DNA of 64,000 nucleotides from Rubneribacter badeniensis (GTDB lineage Bacteria > Actinomycetota > Coriobacteriia > Coriobacteriales > Eggerthellaceae). Below, in pieces: positions 8,536-18,137 of the stretch (position 1 is its first letter; each line of letters opens with the position of its first letter). Under the pieces are notes generated by a model. It saw nothing but the letters and a program-made list of their open reading frames with translations. It searched no databases and was not told the DNA's origin. The translations under genes and the position numbers were made by a program. Where the stretch lies: the NCBI RefSeq assembly GCF_002899695.1, contig NZ_PPEL01000003.1, forward strand, positions 61,965-125,964, in the 5' to 3' direction.

Positions 8536-9525
8536 CTATTCGGAATCGGAGGAACCGGACGCGGAAGCCCCGGCCTCGCCGAACGCCGCGACGCACGCAT
8601 CAAAGCTTGAGCGATCCTGCACGCAGAAGCGCGCGGCTCCCTTGTCGATGCGCTTCACGAGGTTCGCGAGCACGCCGCCGAAGCCCGTCTCGACGAACGT
8701 GTCGGCGCCGGCGCGGACGAGCGCTTCGACGCTTTGCTGGAAGCGCACGGGGCTTGTCAGGTGGCGCACGAGATGCTCGCGCGCGACGGCGGCGGGAAGC
8801 GGCTCGGCGGTCACGTTGCAAATGAGCGGGATGCGCGGCTCAGCGAACTCGACGTTCGCCAGATACGCCGCCATGCTTTCGGCCGCCGACGCCATGAGCG
8901 GGCTGTGGAAGGCCCCGGACGTGGCCAAACGCGAAAAGCGCTTGCCGGACGCGGCCCACGCCGCCTCGACGCGCTCGACGGCCGCGGGCGCGCCCGCCAC
9001 GACGATCTGCCCCGGGCAGTTGTAGTTCGCGGGCACGAGCGCCTCTCCCTGCGCGCACTCGTCGCAGAGCGCCGCCACGCCCTCCTCGTCGGCCTTCAGA
9101 AGCGCGCTCATCGCGCCGGGATGCTCCGCAGCCGCCTCGGCCATGAGGCGACTGCGCTCCTTCACGAGCGAAAACGTCGCCTCGACGGAAAGCATGCCCG
9201 ACACCGCGAGCGCGCTTACCTGGCCGAGCGAGAACCCGAGCACGGCCGCCGGCTCCACGCCGTGCGCCTCGAGCGCGCGGGCGACGGCCACCGACAGCAC
9301 GCAGATCGCAGGCTGCGCGTTGCGCGTGTCGTTGAGCACGTCGGGCTCGGCGTGCAGCACGAGGTCGGCCACGTCGAAGCCCAGCACGTCGGATGCGCAG
9401 GAGAACACCTCGGCAACCTCGGGCACGTCCATGAGGCCAGCGCCCATGCCGGGTTTTTGCGAGCCCTGGCCCGAGCACAGAAAGACGGGGGAGCCCGCCG
9501 CGATCGCGGGAACGGAAGCGCCCAT
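8536..9525 (-). CDS. fabD: Malonyl-CoA:ACP transacylase FabD
   Basis: A 329-residue acyltransferase that loads malonyl groups onto ACP. The N-terminal GQGSQKPGMGAGL and the active-site His in SGAFHSPLM are canonical. The nucleophile elbow reads GFSLGQ instead of the usual GHSLGE: the Ser is kept, but both flanking residues are changed. The final 15 residues are Ser/Ala-rich. The ATG follows GAGGGGAGGG, 12 bp after fabK. Assignment is firm from motifs, length and position between fabK and fabG. Confidence 0.95.
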   Translation of the reverse strand: MGASVPAIAAGSPVFLCSGQGSQKPGMGAGLMDVPEVAEVFSCASDVLGFDVADLVLHAEPDVLNDTRNAQPAICVLSVAVARALEAHGVEPAAVLGFSLGQVSALAVSGMLSVEATFSLVKERSRLMAEAAAEHPGAMSALLKADEEGVAALCDECAQGEALVPANYNCPGQIVVAGAPAAVERVEAAWAASGKRFSRLATSGAFHSPLMASAAESMAAYLANVEFAEPRIPLICNVTAEPLPAAVAREHLVRHLTSPVRFQQSVEALVRAGADTFVETGFGGVLANLVKRIDKGAARFCVQDRSSFDACVAAFGEAGASASGSSDSE

Positions 9526-9537
9526 GCGCCCTCCCCT

Positions 9538-10512
9538 CTAGCGACCCGCGCGCTCGCGGCGCGCGTTCGCGGAAGCCGTCGCGGCCAGATCGAGCGCGCC
9601 GAGCGCCTCGGCCTCGGCCATCATCCGGGCGATCGCCTCGGCGGCCGTCGCGCGCTCGCACACGAGCGCCGCGGACTGGCCGGCCATCATCGTGCCGTTG
9701 TCCACGTCGCCTTCCACCGCGCGGCGCAAAGACCCCACGTACATGGCCTCCAGCTCGTCGCCGTTCTGCGCAAGGTCGCCTTCGAGCTTGCGCACCGTGC
9801 GGGCGAACTTGTTCTTGAGGCAGCGCACGGGATGCCCGCTGCCGCGGCCCGTGACGATGGTGTCGGCATCCTTCGCGGCCAGCACGCGTTCCTTGTACGC
9901 GTCGGCGATGGTGCACTCCTCGACCGTGAGGAAACGGGTGCCCACCTGCACGCCCTCGGCACCGAGCGCGAAGGCGGCCGCCACGCCGCGCCCGTCGGCG
10001 ATGCCGCCGGCGGCGATGACGGGGATGGACACGGCGTCGCACACGGCCGGGACGAGCGCCATCGTGGTCAGCTCGCCGATGTGCCCGCCGGCCTCTGTGC
10101 CCTCGGCCACCACGGCGTCCGCGCCAAGGCGTTCCATGCGCGCCGCAAGCGCGCTCGAGGCCACCACGGGCACCACCTTGATGCCGGCGTCCTTCCACAT
10201 CTGCATGAAGTTCGCCGGGCTGCCCGCGCCGGTGGTGACGACGTCGACGCGCAGATCGGCCAGAAGCTTCGCCAGCTCGGCGGCGTTCGGATCCATGAGC
10301 ATGACGTTCGCGCCGATGGGCTTGTCGGTCATCGAGCGCGCGATGCGCACCTGCTCCTCCACCCAAGAAAGCGGCGCGCCGCCGCACGCGATGATGCCGA
10401 GGCCCCCGGCCTCGCTCACCGCGCCGGCAAGGCTCGCATCCGCGATGCGCGCCATCGCGCCCTGCACGACGGGCACCTCGATGCCCAAAAGCTCCGTAAT
10501 CCGCGTCTTCAT
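9538..10512 (-). CDS. fabK: Enoyl-ACP reductase II FabK (FMN-dependent)
   Basis: A 324-residue TIM-barrel flavoprotein of the FabK/nitronate monooxygenase family, which does the last reduction of each elongation cycle. Motifs: VPVVQGAMARIAD at the start, GGLGIIACGG, GANVML, AEGTEAGGHIG with the FabK-type His, IAAGGIADGRG and GTRFLTVEEC. FabK replaces the triclosan-sensitive FabI. The ATG at 10512 was chosen after GAGAGCAGGGG; upstream in-frame sequence shows no family similarity. It follows acpP in the operon, as in streptococci. A general nitronate monooxygenase is the alternative, less likely given context. Confidence 0.93.
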   Translation of the reverse strand: MKTRITELLGIEVPVVQGAMARIADASLAGAVSEAGGLGIIACGGAPLSWVEEQVRIARSMTDKPIGANVMLMDPNAAELAKLLADLRVDVVTTGAGSPANFMQMWKDAGIKVVPVVASSALAARMERLGADAVVAEGTEAGGHIGELTTMALVPAVCDAVSIPVIAAGGIADGRGVAAAFALGAEGVQVGTRFLTVEECTIADAYKERVLAAKDADTIVTGRGSGHPVRCLKNKFARTVRKLEGDLAQNGDELEAMYVGSLRRAVEGDVDNGTMMAGQSAALVCERATAAEAIARMMAEAEALGALDLAATASANARRERAGR

Positions 10513-10626
10513 GCCCCTGCTCTCTTCCTCGAACCGCGCCCAGACTCCAAGAAAACCTTGCAGCACGGGCCGCGCATCGCGCAGCCCGTCAGAGTGAGGG
10601 CCCCGTACGGGGCCCGTCTTCACACG

Positions 10627-10848
10627 TTATTTCAGCGAATCGATGTGCGCGACCAGCTGGCCGATCGTCTCGATGCCCTCGGGCTCGCCGAACTCCACCT
10701 CGCATTTCTCCTCGAGGTCGCAGATCAGCTCCACCATGTCGAGGGAGTCGATGCCGAGAGAGTCGAGCGTGGCGTCCTCGGTGATGCTGTCGGCGTCGAG
10801 GTCGAGGTTCTCCACGAGGACTTCTTTGACGGTGTCGATAGTGGCCAT
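10627..10848 (-). CDS. acpP: Acyl carrier protein
   Basis: A 73-residue acidic helical protein with the phosphopantetheine attachment motif LGIDSLDMVEL (Ser near residue 35). It carries the growing acyl chain for all enzymes of the operon. It is the first gene, so the promoter of the whole fab operon lies in the interval just upstream, where a FabT-type palindrome sits 26 bp before the ATG. The ribosome site is AAAGGAAC. The gap to fabK is 114 bp. Confidence 0.97.
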   Translation of the reverse strand: MATIDTVKEVLVENLDLDADSITEDATLDSLGIDSLDMVELICDLEEKCEVEFGEPEGIETIGQLVAHIDSLK

Positions 10849-10873
10849 GGCCGTTCCTTTCCCGAATCAAAAT

Positions 10874-10890
10874 AGTTTGATAATCAAAGT
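10874..10890 (-). promoter_or_regulatory. FabT-type operator in the acpP/fab operon leader
   Basis: Read on the minus strand the site is ACTTTGATTATCAAACT, with TTTGAT and ATCAAA arms about a central base. It matches the published streptococcal FabT consensus ANTTTGATTATCAAATT at all but one defined position. A variant lies at the promoter of the MarR gene at 21174-21644. Binding is inferred. Confidence 0.75.
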
Positions 10891-11068
10891 ATTTCCGTAG
10901 GGATAATGATATGGGGAGGCCCGTCCCCTTGCAAGGCACCCGCGCGCCCCTCCACGATATCTGCGCCGAACAAACGGCAGCTTCAGCAGGAAGCGCAGAG
11001 CGGCTTTGGTAAAATACAACCGAACAACCAACAAGCATCTTCGCCACTTTAAAACGAAAGCAGTTCCC

Positions 11069-14000
11069 ATGAACAGGCCCGAAGATAAATACGTCAAAAT
11101 ACCTGCCGTAATCCACGCCACGCGCATCGGATACGCCTATCGCTCCATCCGCGAAGACGCCCCTGGCATCGATTACGACCCCGATACCAACATCTTCTTC
11201 GAGCCTTTCCGAAAGGCCCTCGAGCGCATCAACGGCACGCCTGTCGATGCCGAACGCGCCCGCCACCTTGCAAACCAGATCAAGCTCAAAGCAAGCGGCG
11301 AAGATCTAGGACGCGCATTCTTCACATGCCTGCACGCAGGCATAGAGGGGTATCACTTTATCGATTTCGACGATCCTTCCAATAACGATTTCACAGTGGC
11401 AACCGAACTTGCCTACGCCAACGGAGAGGACAGCTTCCGCCCCGACATCACCTTCCTGGTAAACGGCATGCCCCTTGCTTTCATGGAGGCAAAGCGCCAG
11501 AACAACAAAGACGGCATCCTGGCCGAGCACGAACGCATGCACGCGCGGTTCAAGAACGCGGCTTTCCACCGCTTTGCGAACATTGTGCAAGTCATGGCGT
11601 TTTCGAACAACCAGGAATACGACGATGCGGAGCGCAGGCCCGTGCAAGGGTCGTTCTACGCCGCAAGCGCATACGGGCATCTCGCGCTCAATCGCTTCCG
11701 TGAAGAGGATATCGCCGGTATGGGGAAACTTGTAGCCGAACGCAATCCCGAAACCGAGCAGTTCATTCTCAAAGACAACAACCTTGCGAGCTTTTACGGC
11801 GAACCCGAATACGAAAGCTCCGTGCAACCGGAAACACCCGCGAACCGCATCATAACCTCCCTCTTCTCGCCCGAACGCTTTCTTTTCATCCTACGCTACG
11901 GCATATGCTATGTAGAGGCCACCGACGAAGAGGGCATCAAGCGCGCTCAAAAGCACATCATGCGCTACCCTCAGCTCTTTGCCACCAAAGCCGTGCGCGC
12001 AACCCTTGACGCGGGCCGCACCAAAGGCGTTATCTGGCACACGCAAGGCAGCGGCAAAACCGCGCTTTCGTATTTCCTCACGCGTTTCTTGCGCGATTAC
12101 TACCAAGCCCAAAACAGCGCAACCCGCTTCTTCTTCATAGTCGATAGGCTTGATTTAGCCGACCAAGCTAAAGCGGAATTCGAAGCGCGCGGTGCCATCG
12201 TCGCATTGGCAAACAGCCGCGATGACTTCGCGCGAGCGCTCAAAGGCGCAGGAGAAGACACCAACGCGGTAAGCGATGAGCGCACGCCCGCCATCACGGT
12301 GGTGAACATCCAGAAGTTCGACGAGAACTCCGTTGCCGTGGATTTCGATTACAACTTGGATGTCCAACGCGTCTACTTCATCGACGAGGCGCACCGCGAC
12401 TACAAAAACGGCGGTGCGTTTCTCACCAACCTTGTTGCGTCAGACCGAGAAGCGGTGAAGCTTGCGCTCACGGGAACGCCCCTTGTGAACGTGAAAGGCG
12501 GGAACGACACCAAGCGGGTGTTCGGGTCCTATATCCATAAGTATTTCTACAACCAATCCATAGCCGACGGCTACACGCTCAAGCTCCTGCGCGAAGACGT
12601 GAAAACCGAATTCCGTCTGAAAATGCAAGAAGCCATACGCGACCTTCAAGAAGTGAAGAAGCTTGTGAAGCTTGAGGAGGTGTTCGCACACAAGAATTAC
12701 GTGGATCCGCTTTGCGATTACATCGCAAGCGATTACTTGAACAGCCAGATAGCTTTGGGCGACAGCAGCATCGGCGCCATGGTGGTGGCCCACAGCTCCA
12801 AGCAGGCACGCGCCATTTACGCACGTTTGTCCAAGCTTGATCAGGATATATCCTGTGAACTCATACTTCATGACGAGGGAACCAAGGAAAACCGTCGTAC
12901 AATTTGCGAGAATTTCAAGAAAGACGAGAGCGATATCGATATCCTCGTAGTGTACAACATGCTGCTCACGGGCTTCGATGCGCACCGCCTGAAGAAACTC
13001 TACCTATGCCGGCCCATCAAAGCCCACAACCTGCTGCAAGCGCTCACACGTGTCAATCGCCCCTACAAGGATATGGCCTATGGCTATGTGGTCGACTTCG
13101 CCGACATAACCGAGGAATACGACAAGACGAACCGGGCCTATCTGGCAGAGCTTACCGAAGAGCTAGGCGATGCCGCCGAAGAGTACAGCAGCCTCTTCGA
13201 AAAGCCGGCAGTCATCGAAGCCGACCTCGCAAGCATCAAAGACCTGCTTTTCGAATACACAATTGACAACATCGTCGAATTCCAAAGCGAAATTGCCGCC
13301 ATACACGACAAGGCAACGCTCTACAAGCTGCGCGCAGCACTCGCCCGTTACAAAGATTTGCGCAATGTGGCAAGACAGCTAGGCTACGAAGATCTCTACG
13401 ACCGCTTCGACGTGGAGCGCGCACAAGAGATGCTTCGCGAAGTGAGCCTGCGCATCAACGCCATCAACAGCAAAGAGGCCCTGGCTTTAAAGGACATGTC
13501 AACCGGCGCGGTCAATACCCTGCTCAGCAAGATAGAATTCAATTTCCGCCGCATCGGCGAAGACGAGCTTGCCACAGCCGACGAATTCCAAGATAAGGTA
13601 CGGCGCACTTACGGCGCGTTCGCCGATAACTTCGACAACGACGATCCCGAGTACGTAAATTTGCTCGAAGAACTGCGCAAACGCTTTGAAAAGATGGATA
13701 TAGAGGAGATGACGAGCGCCGATATGGCAACGAGCATAAAAGAGCTGGATCGTCTGCGTTCGAAGATGGAAGAGATCAACCGCAAAAACAACATCCTTGC
13801 CAAGAAATACGGCGGCGATGAGAAATTCGCCCGCGCCCACAAACGCGCCCTGCGCACGCCGCCCCCGCTCACCGAAAGCCAAACGGCCTTGTTCAGCGTG
13901 TTAAGCAGCGTGAAGACGAATGCCGACAGCACCGTGATGAGCAATCATAATATCCTTGACAACGAGGGTTTCCTTAAAAGGAGCATGACGCGGCTCATGG

Positions 14001-14107
14001 TCCAAGCATGCAAAGCCAACGGCATCGCCTATACGGTTGAACAGGTGGCGGGCATTGCCGGATACCTGGCAAAAGAATACATAAACGAGAGAGGACGTGC
14101 TGCGTAG
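11069..14107 (+). CDS. hsdR: Type I restriction enzyme, R subunit (HsdR)
   Basis: A 1012-residue restriction and translocation subunit. The N-terminal PD-(D/E)xK nuclease shows D126, E140 and K142 (RPDITFL and MEAK). The SF2 motor follows with Walker A TQGSGKT at 325-331, IDEAHRDYK (DEAH 439-442) and LTGTPL. The C-terminal third is helical and should bind HsdM. The chosen ATG at 11069 gives the usual N-terminus; the frame stays open to 11006, so a start there is possible. The gene is divergent from the fab operon, its G+C is lower, and its stop TAG shares a base with the hsdM GTG start. Confidence 0.95.
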   Translation: MNRPEDKYVKIPAVIHATRIGYAYRSIREDAPGIDYDPDTNIFFEPFRKALERINGTPVDAERARHLANQIKLKASGEDLGRAFFTCLHAGIEGYHFIDFDDPSNNDFTVATELAYANGEDSFRPDITFLVNGMPLAFMEAKRQNNKDGILAEHERMHARFKNAAFHRFANIVQVMAFSNNQEYDDAERRPVQGSFYAASAYGHLALNRFREEDIAGMGKLVAERNPETEQFILKDNNLASFYGEPEYESSVQPETPANRIITSLFSPERFLFILRYGICYVEATDEEGIKRAQKHIMRYPQLFATKAVRATLDAGRTKGVIWHTQGSGKTALSYFLTRFLRDYYQAQNSATRFFFIVDRLDLADQAKAEFEARGAIVALANSRDDFARALKGAGEDTNAVSDERTPAITVVNIQKFDENSVAVDFDYNLDVQRVYFIDEAHRDYKNGGAFLTNLVASDREAVKLALTGTPLVNVKGGNDTKRVFGSYIHKYFYNQSIADGYTLKLLREDVKTEFRLKMQEAIRDLQEVKKLVKLEEVFAHKNYVDPLCDYIASDYLNSQIALGDSSIGAMVVAHSSKQARAIYARLSKLDQDISCELILHDEGTKENRRTICENFKKDESDIDILVVYNMLLTGFDAHRLKKLYLCRPIKAHNLLQALTRVNRPYKDMAYGYVVDFADITEEYDKTNRAYLAELTEELGDAAEEYSSLFEKPAVIEADLASIKDLLFEYTIDNIVEFQSEIAAIHDKATLYKLRAALARYKDLRNVARQLGYEDLYDRFDVERAQEMLREVSLRINAINSKEALALKDMSTGAVNTLLSKIEFNFRRIGEDELATADEFQDKVRRTYGAFADNFDNDDPEYVNLLEELRKRFEKMDIEEMTSADMATSIKELDRLRSKMEEINRKNNILAKKYGGDEKFARAHKRALRTPPPLTESQTALFSVLSSVKTNADSTVMSNHNILDNEGFLKRSMTRLMVQACKANGIAYTVEQVAGIAGYLAKEYINERGRAA

Positions 14108-15783
14108 TGACTGAAAAGAGCCATCTTCCGGGAACCGATATCCTCGCCGATACCAAAGCCATGATCGATGGCTTGCGTTCCGTATGCGCCAGTGCCGGAT
14201 TGGCGAACGACAGCTCTGAATACAAGATCATCACCGAAGCGTTTCTCTATAAGTTCCTCAACGACAAGTTCTTGCACGAATTACGCAAGCTTGACGCTTT
14301 CGCAGACGTGAGCAACTTGGAGCAAGCCTATGCCGACGTGGACGAGGCCGAACGCGAGCTGCTTCTCTTGGAGCTTGCCGATGGCACGGCGTATCTCCGT
14401 CCCGAATACTTGATTTCCCATCTCTTCAATCGCAAAGACACGCAGGGGTTCGCCGACACATTCGACAACGCGCTTAAAGGCATAGCCGATGACAACTTGG
14501 ATGTGTTCAGCGTGCAAACAGGGCAAGGCCAGCCCATCCGCTTGTTCAACGGCGTATCTCGCTTCATTGTGGAAGAGGGCAAACGCGACAACTTTTGCGC
14601 GCAGCTCGTGACAAAACTTGCAGCGTTCTCATTCGAGCGCGCCTTCGCGCAGAAATACGACTTTTTTGCAGCGGTGTTTGAATACCTCATCGACAACTAC
14701 AACAAAGATTCCGGCACCTACGGCGAGTACTTCACGCCGCATTCTATAGCGGCCATCATCGCACGCATTCTGGTTCCGGACGGCGTTCGCGACGTAACGG
14801 TGTACGACCCGGCAGCCGGCACGGGTACGTTGGTGCTGGCGGCGGCACACCGCATTGGCGAGGGCAATTGCACCATCTACACGCAAGACCGCAGCCAAAA
14901 AGCCAACGAATTCATGCGTTTGAACCTGATCTTGAACAATCTGGTACACAGCCTGCCCCACGTGGTGCACGACGACACGCTGGAGAATCCGCGTCACTTG
15001 AGTCCAAACGGCACGAGCATCCGGCAGTTCGACTACATCGTAAGCAATCCGCCCTTCAAGGCCGATTTCTCTGACACGCGCGACAAGTTGGCAGGCAGCG
15101 CATATCGCAAGCGCTTTTGGGCGGGCGTGCCCAACATAACAAGCAAGCCTGAGAAGATGGAAATCTACTTGATGTTCCTGCAGCACATCGTGGCTTCCAT
15201 GAAGCCGAACGGGCATGCGGCCATGGTCGTGCCCACAGGATTCCTCACCGCCAAAGGCAAGATTCCCTTGGCGATTCGCACACGCATGGTGGATGAGGGC
15301 ATGCTGCGCGGCGTGGTGAGCATGCCGTCGAACATCTTCGCCAACACGGGCACCAACGTAAGCATCATTTTTCTCGACGCCTCGAAGAAGCACGACCGCG
15401 CGTTGCTCATGGATGCCTCCAAATTGGGCGAAAAGAGGAAAGCCGATGGCAAGAACCAGCGCACCTACCTCTCCTATGAGGAGATCGAGCGCATTGTGGA
15501 CGCATTCAATGCCGCAGAAGAGCAGGACGACTTCAGCGTGCTTGCCAGCTATGACGACATCGCCGCGAAGAAGTATTCGTTGAGCGCGGGGCAGTATTTC
15601 GAGGTGAAAATAGACTATGTTGACCTTACGCCCGAAGAATTCGATGCCAAGCTGTCCGAGCATACGGCAAGCCTGCAAGAGATGTTCGCAGAGGGCGAAC
15701 GGCTGCAGCAAAGCATTCTGGACCAGCTGGGAACATTGCGTTTCAACGACAAGGGTTCGGCGGAAGAGGCCAGCCATGAGTAA
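14107..15783 (+). CDS. hsdM: Type I restriction-modification DNA methyltransferase (HsdM)
   Basis: A 558-residue N6-adenine methyltransferase. A helical N-domain (1-190) precedes TYGEYFTP, the SAM-binding DPAAGTGTL at 234-242 and the catalytic NPPF at 314-317. A coiled C-terminal tail should contact HsdS. It methylates adenines in the bipartite site and works with HsdS alone or in the full complex. The start is GTG at 14107, overlapping the hsdR stop by one base. Its end overlaps the next gene by 8 bp (ATGAGTAA), which suggests translational coupling. Confidence 0.95.
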   Translation: MTEKSHLPGTDILADTKAMIDGLRSVCASAGLANDSSEYKIITEAFLYKFLNDKFLHELRKLDAFADVSNLEQAYADVDEAERELLLLELADGTAYLRPEYLISHLFNRKDTQGFADTFDNALKGIADDNLDVFSVQTGQGQPIRLFNGVSRFIVEEGKRDNFCAQLVTKLAAFSFERAFAQKYDFFAAVFEYLIDNYNKDSGTYGEYFTPHSIAAIIARILVPDGVRDVTVYDPAAGTGTLVLAAAHRIGEGNCTIYTQDRSQKANEFMRLNLILNNLVHSLPHVVHDDTLENPRHLSPNGTSIRQFDYIVSNPPFKADFSDTRDKLAGSAYRKRFWAGVPNITSKPEKMEIYLMFLQHIVASMKPNGHAAMVVPTGFLTAKGKIPLAIRTRMVDEGMLRGVVSMPSNIFANTGTNVSIIFLDASKKHDRALLMDASKLGEKRKADGKNQRTYLSYEEIERIVDAFNAAEEQDDFSVLASYDDIAAKKYSLSAGQYFEVKIDYVDLTPEEFDAKLSEHTASLQEMFAEGERLQQSILDQLGTLRFNDKGSAEEASHE

Positions 15784-16909
15784 GGGGGTCGTCAAGAGCG
15801 ACCCCCGATACGCCGAGTGGGCGCGCGGCTTAAGTGAGCGCTATCAGCGCAGCCAGATCAAGGCCGCCGTCTCCGTCAACCGCGAGATGCTGATGTTCTA
15901 CTGGTCGCTGGGACGAGACATCGTCGAGATGCATGCCGAAAGCCGCTGGGGTTCGGGATCCTTCAAGGAGTTGAGCCGCGACCTACAGAGGGAGATTCCC
16001 AATGTGAAGGGATTTTCGCCGAGAAATCTCCGCTACATGAAACGATTCTATGAGCTGTTTCCTTCTTTCGAATTTGCGCCACAAACTGCGGCACAAATCA
16101 CAGGTGATGCCGGGAACGAATTTTTGCCACAACTTGTGGCAAAAATTGATAGCGCTTCTACCAGCGACTATATGCCGTCAACCGATGCAGAAATCTTTTC
16201 CATACCTTGGGGGCACATCCGGCTCATCATCGACAAGGCTAAAGGCGACCGTGTCTTTGCGAAGTTCTACATTCGGGAAACCATCGAGAACGGTTGGTCG
16301 CGTTCCGTGCTGATGAACTATCTCGATACCAATCTTTACGAACGCCAGGGAAAGGCCGTCGCCAACTTTTCGAAAACGCTTCCCGCTCCGCAAAGCAACC
16401 TCGCGCAGGAAATCACACGCGACCCTTACCAGTTCGATTTCCTCGCCATCCGCAAAGATCACGACGAGAAAGAGCTTAAGGATGCCATCATGAACAACGT
16501 ATCGGCATTCCTTATGGAGCTCGGCACGGGCTTTGCCCTGATGGGACGCGAATACCGCCTGAAAGTAGGCGAAACCGAGCAGTGGATTGACTTGCTGTTC
16601 TACCACGCAAAGCTGCATTGCTACGTGGTTATCGAGGTCAAGGCGACCGACTTCAAGCCAGAGTACGTCGGACAACTGGGAACCTACGTGGCCGCCGTCA
16701 ACCACATCCTGAAGACCGATAGCGACGAGCCGACCATCGGGCTTCTCGTGTGCAAGGACAAGGACAATGTGGTTGCCCAATACGCGCTCGAAAGCGCAAG
16801 CCAGCCCATCGGCATCTCCGAATACGAACTGTCCAAACTCGTCCCAGAAAACTTTCGCAGCTCCCTGCCTACCATCGAGGAAATAGAGGAAGGCTTGCGA
16901 GATGAATAG
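15776..16909 (+). CDS. DUF1016/YhcG-family PDDEXK nuclease in the hsd operon
   Basis: A 377-residue protein of the DUF1016 (YhcG) family. The N-terminal half has the family pattern YWSLGRDIVE and KGFSPRNLRYMKRFY; the C-terminal half is a PD-(D/E)xK fold with D272 (QWIDLLFYH) and E287-V-K289 (VVIEVKATDF). Members are common inside type I restriction loci, but their role is not settled; DNA cleavage or repair is inferred from the fold. It overlaps hsdM by 8 bp (ATGAGTAA) and hsdS by 8 bp (ATGAATAG), so it is built into the operon and not a passenger. Confidence 0.9.
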   Translation: MSKGVVKSDPRYAEWARGLSERYQRSQIKAAVSVNREMLMFYWSLGRDIVEMHAESRWGSGSFKELSRDLQREIPNVKGFSPRNLRYMKRFYELFPSFEFAPQTAAQITGDAGNEFLPQLVAKIDSASTSDYMPSTDAEIFSIPWGHIRLIIDKAKGDRVFAKFYIRETIENGWSRSVLMNYLDTNLYERQGKAVANFSKTLPAPQSNLAQEITRDPYQFDFLAIRKDHDEKELKDAIMNNVSAFLMELGTGFALMGREYRLKVGETEQWIDLLFYHAKLHCYVVIEVKATDFKPEYVGQLGTYVAAVNHILKTDSDEPTIGLLVCKDKDNVVAQYALESASQPIGISEYELSKLVPENFRSSLPTIEEIEEGLRDE

Positions 16910-18137
16910 GGTGAAGCTGGGAGATATTGCCGACATACAGCTTGGCAAGATGCTTGATGCCAAGAAAAACAAGGGCGAATATCATCCCTATCTTGCAAAC
17001 ATCCATGTTCGATGGGGTGAATTCGACGTCAGCGACCTTCCATCCATGCGTTTCGAAGAGGCCGAGAAAGGGCGCTTCTCTCTGCGCAATGGCGACCTGA
17101 TTATGTGCGAAGGTGGCGAACCGGGGCGTTGCGCTATCTGGAGAAACCAACTCCCCAACGTTTACTACCAAAAAGCGCTTCACCGAATTCGCCCACATAA
17201 AGATATCGTCGATGTGCGATGGCTTTATTACTGGTTCCTGCTGCAAGGTCGCATCGGTGGTCTCAAAAAACACTTTGTCGAGACAACCATCAAACACCTT
17301 GTAGGCGAAGATCTGAAATGCGTTGAAATCGACTTGCCCAGCCTTGAGTTACAAAACGCTGTGGCAGATGCGCTATCCGCAATCGATGACAAAATCGCCC
17401 TCAACAAGCGAATGATGTCAGAGTTGGAAGAAACAGCGCGACTCATCTACGATTATTGGTTCACGCAGTTCGACTTCCCCGACGAAAACGGCAACCCCTA
17501 CCGCTCAAGCGGCGGCAAAATGACCTACAGCAAAACCCTCAACCGCGAAATCCCCGCCGGTTGGCGTGTAGCTAATTTGTCCATGCTGGTTGATGAAATT
17601 AGTGATTCGACAGATACGATCAACATGCCAAAAAATTGGCGCTATACCCCAATTGACGACATTCCGAAAAGAACCATGGTTCTTTTCGGCGGTCGCCATT
17701 CGGAAAGTGCATCGACCAGCTTGCAGCTGTATAGGGAAAACGACATCCTGATTGGTGCAATGAGAGTATATTTTCACCGTGTTTGCATTGCAGCTCAAAA
17801 CGGAATTACTCGCAGCACCTCCATTGTCTTACGACCAAAGAATTTCACTTGGCATGGATACATTTACGAAACCCTTAATGACGATAGGTGCATTGCATAT
17901 GCCACCAAAGCTTCTGTCGGGACGCAACAACCTTACGTCACTTGGGATGGCGGTTTGTCCAATTACGAAATCCCCCTTCCTCCAGATCACTTGATTTGCA
18001 AATACTCATCATTCGCTCAACCCACGATTCAAAAAGCAAAAAGCCTTGCAAAGGAGTCATTTGAGCTAGAGTCTCTTCGCAACTGGCTCCTCCCCATGCT
18101 TATGAACGGACAGGTTTCTATACAAAGCGAGGCATAG
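16902..18137 (+). CDS. hsdS: Type I restriction-modification specificity subunit (HsdS)
   Basis: A 411-residue HsdS with two target recognition domains (about 1-150 and 215-360). Each is followed by a conserved helix; the first reads ELQNAVADALSAIDDKIALNKRM and ends in the typical IYDYWFTQFDFP junction. It sets the bipartite DNA site for both methylation and cleavage. It is the only hsdS in the locus, and no recombinase or spare hsdS half-gene lies beside it, so no phase-variation shuffling is visible. The second recognition domain is visibly more AT-rich than the first, hinting at domain replacement. Confidence 0.93.
   Translation: MNRVKLGDIADIQLGKMLDAKKNKGEYHPYLANIHVRWGEFDVSDLPSMRFEEAEKGRFSLRNGDLIMCEGGEPGRCAIWRNQLPNVYYQKALHRIRPHKDIVDVRWLYYWFLLQGRIGGLKKHFVETTIKHLVGEDLKCVEIDLPSLELQNAVADALSAIDDKIALNKRMMSELEETARLIYDYWFTQFDFPDENGNPYRSSGGKMTYSKTLNREIPAGWRVANLSMLVDEISDSTDTINMPKNWRYTPIDDIPKRTMVLFGGRHSESASTSLQLYRENDILIGAMRVYFHRVCIAAQNGITRSTSIVLRPKNFTWHGYIYETLNDDRCIAYATKASVGTQQPYVTWDGGLSNYEIPLPPDHLICKYSSFAQPTIQKAKSLAKESFELESLRNWLLPMLMNGQVSIQSEA

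Noticed and set aside
8734..10875. A 713-codon plus-strand open frame antisense to fabD, fabK and acpP
   Set aside because: Same composition bias, no ribosome site, and the minus-strand genes explain the DNA fully.
16902..18137. Phase-variable hsdS shuffling
   Set aside because: Only one hsdS, no inverted partial copy and no recombinase nearby.
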